The notes: a model not told the origin generated them from the letters alone. A stretch of 64,000 nucleotides of DNA from Aeromonas media (GCF_000819985.1 NZ_CDBZ01000205.1:39592-103591), one strand, 5' to 3'; positions 28,839 to 37,948 are shown, counted from the first letter of the stretch. Program-made: numbers and translations.

Positions 28839-30455
28839 ATGAAAAGGACTCTCATTGCCGGTGCGGTTGCCGCCCTGCTCGCGCTCCCCGCGCTGGCGGC
28901 CCAGGTACCGGCCGGTACCAAGCTGCTGCCAGCAGAACAGCAAACCTTCATCCGCAACATCGGCACCGAACCCGCCTCCATCGACCCCCAGATGGTGGAA
29001 GAGACCGCAGGCAGCGACATCGTCAACGATCTGTTCGAGGGGCTCTACACCCTAGATGGCGACGGCAAGCTGCAGGCGGCGGGGGCGCTCGGGTACGAAC
29101 TCGATGACTCCGGCACCGTCTACACCTTCAAACTGAGACCCGATGCCAAGTGGTCCAACGGCGAGCCGGTGACGGCAGCCGATTACGTCTATGGCTGGCA
29201 GCGGGCGGCGGACCCCAAGAATGCCTCCAACTATGCCTGGTTCATCGAGCTGACCGGTGTCACCAACGCCAGTGACGTGGTGCAGGGCAAGAAGAACCCA
29301 GATGCGTTGGGCATCAAGGCACTCGACACCCATACCCTGCAGATCACATTGAAGAACCCGGTGCCCTTTTTCCTGAAGACCCTCTCCCACTACACCACCT
29401 TCCCAGCGCCGAAGGCGACCATAGAGAAGTTCGGACATGAGTGGGTCAAGCCGGGCAACATCGTCTCCAACGGCGCCTTCGTGCTCAAGGAGTGGACTCC
29501 CAACGAGCGTCTCATCTCCGAGCGCAACCCCTATTACTGGGACAACCAGCATACGGTGCTGAACAAGGTGCTCTATCTGGAGATAGTCTCCGACACTGCC
29601 GCCTACAACCGCTATCGCGCCGGCGAGCTGCACTACACCAGCTATCCGCTGGAGCAGTACAAGCAGCTCAAGCAGCAGAGTCCGCAGGAGCTGGTGAGCG
29701 TACCGACCCTGGCCACCTACTACTACGTGTTCAATACCCAGCGCAAACCGTTCGATAACCCCAAGGTACGCAAGGCGCTGTCTCTTGCCATCGACAGGGA
29801 CACCATCACCGAGAAGATCCTGGGACAGGGCCAGCTCTCTGCCTTCAGCCTGACACCGCCCATTGTGGACGGCTTCGAACTCAAGCGCCCGGCGAGCGAG
29901 CTGATGAGCAAAGAGAAGCGGATCACCCAGGCCAAGGCGCTGCTGAGCGAGGCCGGCTACGGCCCGGGCAAGCCCCTGGACGTGGATATCCTCTACAACA
30001 CCAACGAGGGACACAAGAAGATAGCGCTGGCCATCTCCTCCATGTGGAAGCACAACCTGGGCGTCCAGGCCAAGCTCAACAACATGGAGTGGAAGACCAT
30101 GGTATCGGCCCTCAACGAGGGAGATTTCGGGGTCAGCCGCTACGCCTGGAACGGGGATTACAACGATGCTTCCACCTTCCTCGACATCATGACCTCCAGC
30201 AGCAGCGCCAACAGCGGCAAGTGGTTCAACAAGCAGTATGACGCCCTGCTGGCCAAGGCCCATGACGCCAGAGATCCGGCCGAGCGCAACCAGCTCTATC
30301 AACAGGCCGAAGCCCTGATCGATGCGGAGGCCCCCATCGCTCCGGTCTACTTCTACGTCAAATCCCGCCTGCTCAAGCCCAACATCAAGGGTTACCCCTA
30401 TCAGAACCCGCAGGATTTGGTCTACTCGAAAGACCTCTATCTGACCGCGCAATAA
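28839..30455 (+). CDS. Periplasmic oligopeptide-binding protein (OppA/MppA type)
   Basis: 538 residues with a clear signal peptide (KRTLIAGAVAALLALPALA, cleavage near residue 21). The rest is a class-C SBP_bac_5 solute-binding protein: NIGTEPASIDPQ, LFEGLYTLD, GTVYTFKLRPDAKWSNGEPV and NPYYWDN are diagnostic. It delivers peptides to an ABC permease. No oppBCDF genes follow; a terminator comes 22 nt after the stop, so this is an orphan binding protein, like MppA, that probably uses a permease encoded elsewhere. Specificity cannot be read from sequence. Confidence 0.9.
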   Translation: MKRTLIAGAVAALLALPALAAQVPAGTKLLPAEQQTFIRNIGTEPASIDPQMVEETAGSDIVNDLFEGLYTLDGDGKLQAAGALGYELDDSGTVYTFKLRPDAKWSNGEPVTAADYVYGWQRAADPKNASNYAWFIELTGVTNASDVVQGKKNPDALGIKALDTHTLQITLKNPVPFFLKTLSHYTTFPAPKATIEKFGHEWVKPGNIVSNGAFVLKEWTPNERLISERNPYYWDNQHTVLNKVLYLEIVSDTAAYNRYRAGELHYTSYPLEQYKQLKQQSPQELVSVPTLATYYYVFNTQRKPFDNPKVRKALSLAIDRDTITEKILGQGQLSAFSLTPPIVDGFELKRPASELMSKEKRITQAKALLSEAGYGPGKPLDVDILYNTNEGHKKIALAISSMWKHNLGVQAKLNNMEWKTMVSALNEGDFGVSRYAWNGDYNDASTFLDIMTSSSSANSGKWFNKQYDALLAKAHDARDPAERNQLYQQAEALIDAEAPIAPVYFYVKSRLLKPNIKGYPYQNPQDLVYSKDLYLTAQ

Positions 30456-30476
30456 GGTTCGCTATCCCGTATACAA

Positions 30477-30500
30477 AAAGACCGCCTTTCGGCGGTCTTT
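30477..30500. terminator. Terminator between the peptide-binding protein gene and eamA
   Basis: AAAGACCGCC (30477-30486) and GGCGGTCTTT (30491-30500) with a TTTC loop. It lies between convergent genes. Confidence 0.85.
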
Positions 30501-30504
30501 CTTC

Positions 30505-31425
30505 TTAATCTTCCCGGCAGGTGGCCATCGCGAGCCGGGCCCGCCGCCGCACCATCACCGGTTTGACCAGCAGCTGCGCCAGCAGCACGCCAAGCAGTGT
30601 CATGCCGCCACCAATCAGGTGATAGCTGGTCAGCTCCTCCCCCAGCCAGCTGATGGCCAGCGCCGACGTCATCACCGGCAACAGGTTCATGAAGATGGCG
30701 GTACGGCTGGCCCCCAGCAGGGCTATCCCCTGCATCCAGAGCCAGGGCGAGAGGGCCGAGGTCGGGATCCCCGCATAGAGGATGAGCCAGAGCGCGCTGC
30801 CATCCGGCCATTTGCCATCCACCAGCAGGTAGAAGGGGGTGAGGAACAGCAGGCTGCAGAGCACCTGGCCGTAGAGCATGGACCAGTTGTCGAGCCCCAG
30901 ATCCCAACGCTTGAGCAGCACGCTGTAGAGCGCATAGGTGGCCGCCGAGAGCAGCATGTAGACGGAGCCGATATGAATACCCTGGGTGAACAAGCGGGTC
31001 GGGTTACCTTGCCCCAGCAAGATGGCCAGCCCCAGGATGGAAATGACACCGCCTATCAGCGCGCCCCAGGTGGGGCGCTCGCGCAGCAGCCAGATGCTGA
31101 GCAGCACCGTCATCAGCGGGGTCAGTCCCATCATCAGCCCGATCTCGGTGGCTCCCAGGGTCTGGGCCGCGTAGTAACCGAAGGTCTGGTTCAACACCAT
31201 GCCGAGCAGGGCCAGCATGGCCAGCCGGGAGAAACCGGCCCGCAGTTGGTCACGCATGCGCCAGGCCCGCCGCGCGAGGAAAGGAGTCAGTACCAGGGCC
31301 GCCACCATCCAGCGGGACCAGGCCAGAGCGGCCGGCGAGAGCACCCCCACCGCCAGCTTGCTGACGATGCCGTTGCCGGCCCAGATGGCCATGCAGGAGA
31401 AGGGGAACAGAAAGGCAAGGGGCAT
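30505..31425 (-). CDS. EamA-family drug/metabolite exporter
   Basis: 306 residues, ten predicted helices in two five-helix EamA repeats, the second starting near residue 150. It opens with the family's WAGNGIVSKLAVGVLSPAALAW segment and each repeat ends in a GxxLxxxGV-like glycine-rich helix. These are inner-membrane exporters or importers of metabolites with no predictable substrate. ATG at 31425 is preferred over the GTG one codon earlier. Confidence 0.85.
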   Translation of the reverse strand: MPLAFLFPFSCMAIWAGNGIVSKLAVGVLSPAALAWSRWMVAALVLTPFLARRAWRMRDQLRAGFSRLAMLALLGMVLNQTFGYYAAQTLGATEIGLMMGLTPLMTVLLSIWLLRERPTWGALIGGVISILGLAILLGQGNPTRLFTQGIHIGSVYMLLSAATYALYSVLLKRWDLGLDNWSMLYGQVLCSLLFLTPFYLLVDGKWPDGSALWLILYAGIPTSALSPWLWMQGIALLGASRTAIFMNLLPVMTSALAISWLGEELTSYHLIGGGMTLLGVLLAQLLVKPVMVRRRARLAMATCRED

Positions 31426-31573
31426 CACTATGTCCAGAGAAAGGGGGCAGATATTTCGCGGGAGTATAGAGAGGCAAACAGGATAAGCAAGCGCACTGAT
31501 GCGGGGCGCGACAACCTCATCCAGAAATCGACTTGAACGGGCTCAAACTGCTTCACTCAGCCCCAGATACAAT

Positions 31574-31596
31574 CATGCCCGCACAGGGCGGGCATG
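31574..31596 (-). terminator. Stem-loop after ytfK
   Basis: CATGCCCGC (31574-31582) and GCGGGCATG (31588-31596) make a 9-bp stem 28 nt past the ytfK stop. Only a poor T tract follows, so termination is uncertain. Confidence 0.45.
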
Positions 31597-31623
31597 AGGG
31601 GGAGATGGCCATGCTGATGCAAC

Positions 31624-31830
31624 TCAAGCGGCATCCATGTGCAGTCTCGATATCAACTCGTTGACTTCGAGCACCGTCTGACGATGGGGAATATCGGCTT
31701 GCAGTGGCATCATCAGCAGGCCCGACTGGAAATCGAAGCGCCCCCTGCCGTGGATGTAGATCCGTCCCTTGAAGAAGGTTTTGACATGCTTTGCCACCAT
31801 CAGTGGCAGGTACTTCTTGAACACTCTCAT
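31624..31830 (-). CDS. ytfK: DUF1107 protein YtfK
   Basis: 68 residues, identical in length to E. coli YtfK and alignable end to end (MRVFKKYLPLMVAKHVKTFF against [20 protein letters not shown]; then FKGRIYIHGRGRFDF and EVNELISRL). In E. coli YtfK promotes (p)ppGpp accumulation by acting on SpoT during phosphate or fatty-acid starvation (established knowledge). ATG at 31830 has AGAGG upstream; the in-frame TTG three codons earlier is less likely. A CTGTCAT half Pho box sits 30 bp upstream. The gene is small and easily missed by automated annotation. Confidence 0.88.
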   Translation of the reverse strand: MRVFKKYLPLMVAKHVKTFFKGRIYIHGRGRFDFQSGLLMMPLQADIPHRQTVLEVNELISRLHMDAA

Positions 31831-31859
31831 CGTTTGCAACCTCTTGCAGTTGTATCCGT

Positions 31860-31866
31860 ATGACAG
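31860..31866 (-). promoter_or_regulatory. Possible half Pho box upstream of ytfK
   Basis: The minus strand reads CTGTCAT, one perfect PhoB half-site, 30 nt before the ytfK start. The second 11-bp-spaced repeat is not convincing. Confidence 0.25.
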
Positions 31867-31963
31867 CAGCTTATGCGAGATAATTCCGTTAAATTTGTAT
31901 AAAAAACCGGAAAAATCGACTCTCTCTTCCCCAAAAAACCAACCTGTAACTTTTTATTAACTT

Positions 31964-32431
31964 TTATCGTATTGTATGCGGTCCTTCCAGCCAGAGCAAG
32001 ACCCCCTTGCCATCTTGCCACTCGATGCAAGCCAGACCCGAGGTGGCAAACATGGGCGCACCTGCCGCCGGGCAGAGACTTTGCACCAGATACCCGACCA
32101 GGGGCAGGTGACTGACCATCAGGATATTGTCGTGGGTCGCCGCCAGCGCGGTGAGATAACTCGCCACGAAGGCCGGATCCCCGTAGGGGGTGATCTCGCC
32201 GCTCTCCTCGACCTTCAGGGCCTCGGGCAGCTCGGCAGAGATGGCCTGCCAGGTCTGTCTGGCACGCAGGTAGTTGCTGTGGATCACCAGGCTCAGAGAG
32301 CCTGTCAGCTGAGGGGCCAACCAGCCCGCCATGTGGATGGACTCTTCGATGCCTTGCTCGGTCAGTGGACGCTGTTCATCAGTCTTTGCGTTCATGCCAG
32401 CCTGGCCATGACGCATGATGTAGATTTTCAT
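31964..32431 (-). CDS. sixA: Phosphohistidine phosphatase SixA
   Basis: 155 residues, E. coli SixA 161. The RHG phosphatase motif is MRHGQAG (residues 6-12, His8 nucleophile). Partner arginines in SNYLRARQTW and the second histidine in MVSHLPLVG complete the branch-1 histidine phosphatase site. In E. coli it dephosphorylates the nitrogen-PTS protein NPr and was first linked to ArcB. Divergent from the M16 protease gene. Confidence 0.92.
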   Translation of the reverse strand: MKIYIMRHGQAGMNAKTDEQRPLTEQGIEESIHMAGWLAPQLTGSLSLVIHSNYLRARQTWQAISAELPEALKVEESGEITPYGDPAFVASYLTALAATHDNILMVSHLPLVGYLVQSLCPAAGAPMFATSGLACIEWQDGKGVLLWLEGPHTIR

Positions 32432-32593
32432 TACAACCTCGCCCAGGGGGCCTGTTTAAATAGCGGGGGGATCTTACCCCGCCATGCAGGGGGAAACAAT
32501 TGCGCTACCTCTCAGAAAAGGGTTTGCCTCGTGAGATAGCGGGGTCGATAATCATGTTTAAATTCAAATAAATTCACCGCGAGTCACTCCCCA

Positions 32594-35368
32594 ATGAGCC
32601 CATATGCCAGTCCCAACGACCATCGGCGGTATCACTATCTGGAGCTGGCAAACCGGCTCAGGGTCTTGTTGATCTGCGATCCCGAGACCGATAAATCGGC
32701 CGCCTCCCTGGCCGTCAACACCGGCCACTTCGATGACCCTGTCGATCGCCAGGGCATGGCCCATTTCCTTGAGCATATGCTGTTCCTCGGTACTCGTACT
32801 TATCCCAAACCCGGCGAGTACCAACAGTTCATGAGCCGCCATGGGGGCAGCAACAACGCCTGGACCGGCACCGAGTTCACCAACTTCTTCTTCGACATCG
32901 ACAACGGCTTCTTCGAAGCGGGGCTGGACCGCTTCTCCCAGTTCTTCATCTGCCCCACCTTCGCCCCCGAGTGGGTCGACAAGGAGCGCAACGCGGTCGA
33001 CTCCGAATACCGCCTCAAGTTGCAGGACGATGTGCGCCGCAGCTATCAGGTGCACAAGGAGACGGTCAATCCGGCCCACCCCTTCTCCAAGTTCTCGGTC
33101 GGCAACCTGGATACCTTGGCAGACCTGCCCGGCCGGGATCTGCGCTCCGACCTCATTGCGTTCTACGAAACCCACTACAGTGCGGATCGCATGGCGCTGG
33201 TGATGCTCTCTCCGGCATCCATTGAAACCCAGCTTGGCTGGTGTGATCGCTTCTTTGGCACCATTCTGGATCGCCGCCTGGGCCCTCCTGCCCTCTCGGC
33301 CCCCCTCTACCGGCTCGATGACCTCGGCATCCGCATCCAGATAGCCCCGGTCAAGGAGACCCGCAAGCTGGCGCTGACCTTCCCGCTGCCGAGCGTGGAT
33401 GCGCTCTACGACAAGAAACCCCTCACCTTCCTGAGCCACCTCATCGGCTACGAAGGGGAAGGCAGCCTGCTCTCTCTGCTCAAGGCAAGAGGCTGGGTCA
33501 ACCAGCTCGCCGCCGGAGGCGGCATCAGCGGTGCCAACTTCAAGGACTTTGGGGTGAGCTTCGGCCTCACTCCCTTGGGGCTTACCCATGTGGACGACAT
33601 CATCGCCGACCTGTTCGGCTACCTGAAGCTCATCGAACGCGATGGCCTGCAGGCCTGGCGTTATGACGAGAAGCGCAGCGTGCTGGAATCGGCCTTCCGC
33701 TTCCAGGAGCGGGGCCGGGCGCTGGACACCGTCTCTGGCCTCGTGCTCAACCTGTTCAGCTATGCCCCGGACGATCTGATCCACGGCGACTACATGATGC
33801 GCGAGTACGATGAGCCCCTGATCCGGCGCTTCCTCGCCAAGCTGACCCCCCACAACCTGCGCGTGACCATACAGGCGCCGGAGGTGAGCACGGATCGCCT
33901 CGCCCGCTGGTATCAGACCCCCTACAGCGTCCAGAGCATCACCGAGGCGGAGAAGATCCGCTGGCAGCAGAGCGAGCCGGATCCCGCCTTGCACCTGCCC
34001 TCTCCCAACCCCTTTATCAGCAGCCGCCTCGATGCCAGAACGCCGGCCCTCAGCGCCGACATGCCGGCCTGTCTGGTCGACCGCCCCGGTTTTCGGCTCT
34101 GGCATCTGCACGAGCACCTGTTTGGGGTGCCCAAGGGGAGCCTCTATATCTCCATCGACAGCGAGCATGCGGTCAGAAGCCCTCGCCACATCGCCATGGC
34201 CAGGCTTGCGGTGGAGCTGCTCACGGATCACCTCAATGCCCTCACCTACCCGGCCGAGCTCGCCGGGCTCGGCTACCAGATCTATGCCCATCAGGGGGGC
34301 TTCACCATCAACCTGAGCGGCTTTGCCGACAAGCTGCCGCTGCTGCTCGACATGATCCTCGGCAACCGCACCCTGGGCTACCCGGATCCGGCGCGCTTCA
34401 GCGAAATCAAGGAGCAGCTCATCCGCAACTGGGAGAACCAGTCCAAGACCAGGCCCATCTCCCAGCTGTTCAACCAGCTCACCAGTTTGCTGCAACCGAA
34501 CAACCCGCCGTTCGAGCAGTTGCTGCGCCACCTGCGCACCATAGCACTCGACGAAATGCCTGACTTCGTCAGCCGGCTCTTTGCCGAGGTGCACATAGAG
34601 ACCCTGGTGCACGGCGACTGGACCGCCGCCGAGGCGCTTGAACTGGCCGCCCTGCTGGAGCGTCACCTCGGCGTCAGCAGCCAACCCAGTGCCGAGACCC
34701 GCCGCCCCCTTATCTCCATTCAGGACAGGGGCACCCTCATTCGCGAGCAGGGGTGCGATCACGAAGACTCGGCGCTCCTGGTCTATTACCAGTCCCGCAC
34801 CACCCGGGCGCGGGATCTCGCCTGCTTCACCCTGGCCAACCACATCATGTCCTCCACCTTCTTCCACGAGCTGCGCACCCGCCAGCAGCTCGGTTACGTG
34901 GTGGGGGCCGGCAACCTGCCCCTCAATCGCCACCCCGGCCTCATCTTCTATATACAGTCGCCGGTGGCGGGACCGCAGATCCTGCTGGATGCGGTGGAGG
35001 AGTTCATCGATCTCTTCCCGCTGGCCATGCTGGAGTTTACCGAGCAGCAGTGGCAGGACAGCAAGGCGGGGCTGCAAGCCCAGCTCAGCGAGCGGGATGC
35101 CAACTTGCGCAGCCGCGGCCAGCGACTCTGGGGCAGCATAGGCAACAAGGATCTGGGCTTCGATCAACGGGAGCGGGTGCGCGAGGAGGTGGGCAGTCTC
35201 AGCCGCGCCGATCTGGTGCGCTTCATCACCCAGTTGCGCTCACGCACCTCGGATAGGCTGATCCTCTGCAGCTATGGCCTGGGCCACGAGCACGACGAGC
35301 GGATCACCGGCCAGTTCATTGACGATCCCCGGGCCTTCAGGCTCAATGCCGCCACCTTCGAAGCCTAA
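32594..35368 (+). CDS. M16 insulinase/pitrilysin-family zinc metalloprotease
   Basis: 924 residues in the large four-lobed M16A form. The inverted zinc motif HFLEH is at 57-61 with the third ligand Glu in ERNAVDSEYR (138). The C-terminal half contains the R..Y-type substrate-clamp region (FHELRTRQQLGYVVGAG). E. coli protease III (PtrA) is 962 residues and secreted; here no signal peptide is visible before the catalytic lobe, so a cytoplasmic location is likely. It degrades short peptides up to insulin size. Neighbour of sixA, as in Vibrio and Shewanella (recollection). I leave the symbol blank because the signal peptide is missing. Confidence 0.88.
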   Translation: MSPYASPNDHRRYHYLELANRLRVLLICDPETDKSAASLAVNTGHFDDPVDRQGMAHFLEHMLFLGTRTYPKPGEYQQFMSRHGGSNNAWTGTEFTNFFFDIDNGFFEAGLDRFSQFFICPTFAPEWVDKERNAVDSEYRLKLQDDVRRSYQVHKETVNPAHPFSKFSVGNLDTLADLPGRDLRSDLIAFYETHYSADRMALVMLSPASIETQLGWCDRFFGTILDRRLGPPALSAPLYRLDDLGIRIQIAPVKETRKLALTFPLPSVDALYDKKPLTFLSHLIGYEGEGSLLSLLKARGWVNQLAAGGGISGANFKDFGVSFGLTPLGLTHVDDIIADLFGYLKLIERDGLQAWRYDEKRSVLESAFRFQERGRALDTVSGLVLNLFSYAPDDLIHGDYMMREYDEPLIRRFLAKLTPHNLRVTIQAPEVSTDRLARWYQTPYSVQSITEAEKIRWQQSEPDPALHLPSPNPFISSRLDARTPALSADMPACLVDRPGFRLWHLHEHLFGVPKGSLYISIDSEHAVRSPRHIAMARLAVELLTDHLNALTYPAELAGLGYQIYAHQGGFTINLSGFADKLPLLLDMILGNRTLGYPDPARFSEIKEQLIRNWENQSKTRPISQLFNQLTSLLQPNNPPFEQLLRHLRTIALDEMPDFVSRLFAEVHIETLVHGDWTAAEALELAALLERHLGVSSQPSAETRRPLISIQDRGTLIREQGCDHEDSALLVYYQSRTTRARDLACFTLANHIMSSTFFHELRTRQQLGYVVGAGNLPLNRHPGLIFYIQSPVAGPQILLDAVEEFIDLFPLAMLEFTEQQWQDSKAGLQAQLSERDANLRSRGQRLWGSIGNKDLGFDQRERVREEVGSLSRADLVRFITQLRSRTSDRLILCSYGLGHEHDERITGQFIDDPRAFRLNAATFEA

Positions 35369-35406
35369 CCAAGCCTCGACTCCCTCCCCACGGCAGATTG
35401 CGGGCA

Positions 35407-35567
35407 ATAAAAAGCCGACCCCTGAGGGTCGGCTGGAAAAACCATAATCAATTGCGACCAGAGCCGCCAAAAGTGAACATGAGCGTGAAAATCAGACACT
35501 GAGTCGATGAACGGCCGAATGGTTCAAACCAGAGCGTATCGGTCGACACCTGCAGTGATTGAGAAAC
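35407..35567 (-). ncRNA. Candidate FNR-activated small RNA (FnrS-like by position of signals only)
   Basis: From the predicted start at 35567 to the intrinsic terminator (35434-35409) is a roughly 160-nt transcript without a convincing ORF; the best open frames are about 30 and 10 codons with no ribosome sites. The terminator stem AGCCGACCC/GGGTCGGCT with TTTTT is active only on this strand. E. coli FnrS is likewise an FNR-driven short RNA ending in a GCCGAC/GTCGGC-type hairpin, but I do not claim sequence homology. It lies between the M16 protease and tpm, both pointing toward or away in ways that leave this terminator otherwise unexplained. Confidence 0.5.
35409..35434 (-). terminator. Minus-strand terminator between the M16 protease gene and tpm
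   Basis: AGCCGACCC (35413-35421) pairs with GGGTCGGCT (35426-35434) around CTGA. The T tract (TTTTT then ATT) is on the minus strand; on the plus strand the stem is followed by GGAAAAACC. Confidence 0.8.
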
Positions 35568-35573
35568 AGCCTC

Positions 35574-35615
35574 ATCTTAGGCATTCCCCCGATTTGTCAC
35601 GTTGATCTATGTCAA
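35574..35615 (-). promoter_or_regulatory. Class II FNR-dependent promoter
   Basis: TTGACATAGATCAA (minus strand, 35615-35602) matches the FNR box TTGATNNNNATCAA at 9 of 10 positions. A TAAGAT -10 box at 35579-35574 puts the box centre at -41.5 relative to a start at 35567, the exact class II spacing. Confidence 0.65.
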
Positions 35616-35668
35616 AGGAGGTAAAGAAGCGCGCTTTTCCTCTTCAGTGGCGGGATCACGCAGTCACC

Positions 35669-36316
35669 TCAGCCCCGACGGATCAGGCGATAGGCCACCT
35701 CATCGAAATAGGAGAGCTGCCCCGAGCGCACCCTGGGGTGATCCAGCTCGGCGGCGCGCCCCAGCACTTCCACGCTAAAGTCGCGTTCGAACAGGGTGCG
35801 CACCTCCATCTCCCCCACCGAGAACGGCGGCTGCACCTGCTGCTCCGGCTGATACTCGAGGGTCACCAGCAGCACCTGACCACCCGCCTCGATGAGGCGG
35901 CTCATCAGGGTCGCATACTGGCGGCGCATGGCCGTCGGCAGGGCGATAAGGGCGGCCCTGTCATAGGCGAGCCGGTAGCGGCGGCCAAGCTCGGGGACGG
36001 CGAAGAAATCCCCCTGATAGATGCGCAGGTCGTCGTGCAGGTGGCACCGATAGGGGCCCACCTCGCTTGTCTCTGCACTCAGATTGTTCTCGTCAAAAAA
36101 CTGGGTAATGGCGAGCTCGGAGAGCTCGAAACCATCCACCGGATGCCCCTGACCGCTCAGCCAGAGCAGGTCGCGGGACTTGCCGCACAGGGGCACCAGC
36201 ACGGGCTCACCCTGCTGCTGCGCCGACCACCAGGATTGCAGCCAGCGGTTGAAATCTGCCTGATGAAAGCCAATCCGGTTCTCTTTCCACTTCTGATGCC
36301 AAAACGCCGCTTCCAT
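35669..36316 (-). CDS. tpm: Thiopurine S-methyltransferase
   Basis: 215 residues, class I SAM methyltransferase of the bacterial TPMT family. It opens EAAFWHQKWKENRIGFHQ, and has the SAM-site VLVPLCGKSRDLLWL and GFELSELAITQFF, then YDRAALIALP. It methylates thiopurines and, in pseudomonads, detoxifies selenium and tellurium compounds. Start at the second of two adjacent ATGs, 5 nt from AGAGGA. Monocistronic. Confidence 0.92.
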   Translation of the reverse strand: MEAAFWHQKWKENRIGFHQADFNRWLQSWWSAQQQGEPVLVPLCGKSRDLLWLSGQGHPVDGFELSELAITQFFDENNLSAETSEVGPYRCHLHDDLRIYQGDFFAVPELGRRYRLAYDRAALIALPTAMRRQYATLMSRLIEAGGQVLLVTLEYQPEQQVQPPFSVGEMEVRTLFERDFSVEVLGRAAELDHPRVRSGQLSYFDEVAYRLIRRG

Positions 36317-36433
36317 CATCTTCCTCTCGTCATCTGCAATGATGCATCAATATCACAACTTCATCGGGACGGCGCAAGCCTTGTTGTCCACTGCACAGGG
36401 AGCGAGGGTCCGATGACGTCCAGCCGACCGCAC

Positions 36434-37795
36434 TCAGGCGCAGGCGGGCTCAGCCGCCATGGTGGTGGCCACGGCGTCTATCCGGGCAGCAATCTGTGTA
36501 AACGAGGGGCGCTGCAACACAGTCTCCAACAGACACGCTTCGGCCAGTGAATGGAGCGCCCCAAGCGCCTCGTCCCTGGGATGGCAGCGCGCCAGCAGCT
36601 CCTCCAGCAAACAGCCAAAGGCCCTGACCTCCAGACGCTCGAGCCGGGCAGCCCGCTCGCGGTCGGCGCGGTCATAACAGGAGGCGGCGCCGAAATCCCC
36701 GAGCAGCACCCGGCCCTGTTCCTGAACAGAGTGCAGCAGAGAGTGCAGCAGGTTGTGCGCGTAGAGATCCCCGTGCAGGATGCCGCGCTCATGCAGATGC
36801 AGCGCGGCGCTTGCCACCCCCTGCGCCATGGCAAGCAGCGCATTCGGAGTGAAGGTCAGATCCGCCGGATAGACATCCCGGGTGCAGGAGTCCAGGCTCG
36901 GCGGCCCCGCCAGGTTGACAAACCCGGGGTCTATCAGCGTCATCACCAGGGCCGGCATGCCAGAGGGGTGGCCGCTGACTCGGCCCGCCACCCCGATGAG
37001 ATTGGGATGCCTGCCTGCGGCGAGCGACACCGCCATCTCGCAGCGAGGCAGGCCATCGCTGGTCACGGCCCCCTTGAAGAGCTTGACCGCCACCCCCTGC
37101 GTCTCCTCATCAGAGCGCAGTGCTGCGCGGTGGATCACGCCGGACGCCCCCTGCCCCAGTTGCTCCCCCAGCGTCAATGTATGCCAGGGGATCTCGGCCG
37201 CGGTTGCCGTCTCGCCGAGTCGGCGCTCCTGCTCGTCGCTAAAGGGGTTGCCTGCATAGGCCAGCCAGGCGAGGCGCGGCAAATCGAGCAGCCACTCGGG
37301 AAGCGCCTCCAGCCGGTTGGCGGCGATGCGCAACAGCTCCAGACGCTGGCAGTTGGCAAGGCTCGCCGGCAGCTCGCGCAGGCGGTTGCCGGAGAGCATC
37401 AGCTTTTGCAGGGCGGCGCACTGCCCCAGCGCGTCCGGCAGACCTTCAATCTCGTTATCGGTCAGGATCAACCAGCGCAGCCCCGCAGGCAGTGACGCGG
37501 CGGGAACCGTGGCGATCCGGTTGGCCTTGAACCCCACCATGGTGAGTGCAGGGCAGCGCCCCAACACCTCGGGCAGCTCGGTGAAGCAGTTCTCGGAGCA
37601 GAAGATAATGCGCAGCCTGGTGAATTCGGCCAGCTCGTCAGGGAGCCGATCCAGATCGTTGCCGGTGAGATCCAGCACCTCCAGCGTCTCCTTGAGGTTC
37701 AGGATCTCGGAGGGGAACACCGTCAGGTTTTCGGCAAGTTTGAGGTGGCGGGCGCCGCAGAGTTCGCCTGCGCGCAGCTGTTCCAGGGTATGCAT
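36434..37795 (-). CDS. Leucine-rich-repeat protein with C-terminal eukaryotic-like protein kinase domain
   Basis: 453 residues. About seven LRRs fill residues 37-185 (LEVLDLTGNDLDRLPDEL and similar 23-residue units). A kinase domain follows (about 207-445) with a glycine loop LGQGASGV, the ATP-binding lysine in VAVKLFKG, a catalytic loop HGDLYAHN in which the usual HRD arginine is glycine, and the metal-binding DFG in LLGDFGAAS. All three catalytic essentials are kept, so activity is plausible. No signal peptide or membrane helix is seen. ATG at 37795 is chosen because the protein-like sequence starts there. Substrate unknown. In the accessory region beside a truncated repair gene. Confidence 0.85.
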   Translation of the reverse strand: MHTLEQLRAGELCGARHLKLAENLTVFPSEILNLKETLEVLDLTGNDLDRLPDELAEFTRLRIIFCSENCFTELPEVLGRCPALTMVGFKANRIATVPAASLPAGLRWLILTDNEIEGLPDALGQCAALQKLMLSGNRLRELPASLANCQRLELLRIAANRLEALPEWLLDLPRLAWLAYAGNPFSDEQERRLGETATAAEIPWHTLTLGEQLGQGASGVIHRAALRSDEETQGVAVKLFKGAVTSDGLPRCEMAVSLAAGRHPNLIGVAGRVSGHPSGMPALVMTLIDPGFVNLAGPPSLDSCTRDVYPADLTFTPNALLAMAQGVASAALHLHERGILHGDLYAHNLLHSLLHSVQEQGRVLLGDFGAASCYDRADRERAARLERLEVRAFGCLLEELLARCHPRDEALGALHSLAEACLLETVLQRPSFTQIAARIDAVATTMAAEPACA

Positions 37796-37948
37796 GGGAT
37801 CGTCTCTATCGGGGTGGTCGGCTCGCGGCCAACGGCGCCGCCGAGCACTCGCCCGGCGGCCACAAAGGAGGGGCATTATAAAGAACGACGGCCAGAGATC
37901 CCCTGTTTTGCTGCCACCAGGACTCAGGCACAAGAGCCTGCCGCGTAA

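Noticed and set aside
35609..36550. Plus-strand frame behind a perfect AAAGGAGGT site at 35613-35621
   Set aside because: The frame runs antisense through tpm and is not protein-like; the purine run is chance or part of the FNR promoter's upstream side.
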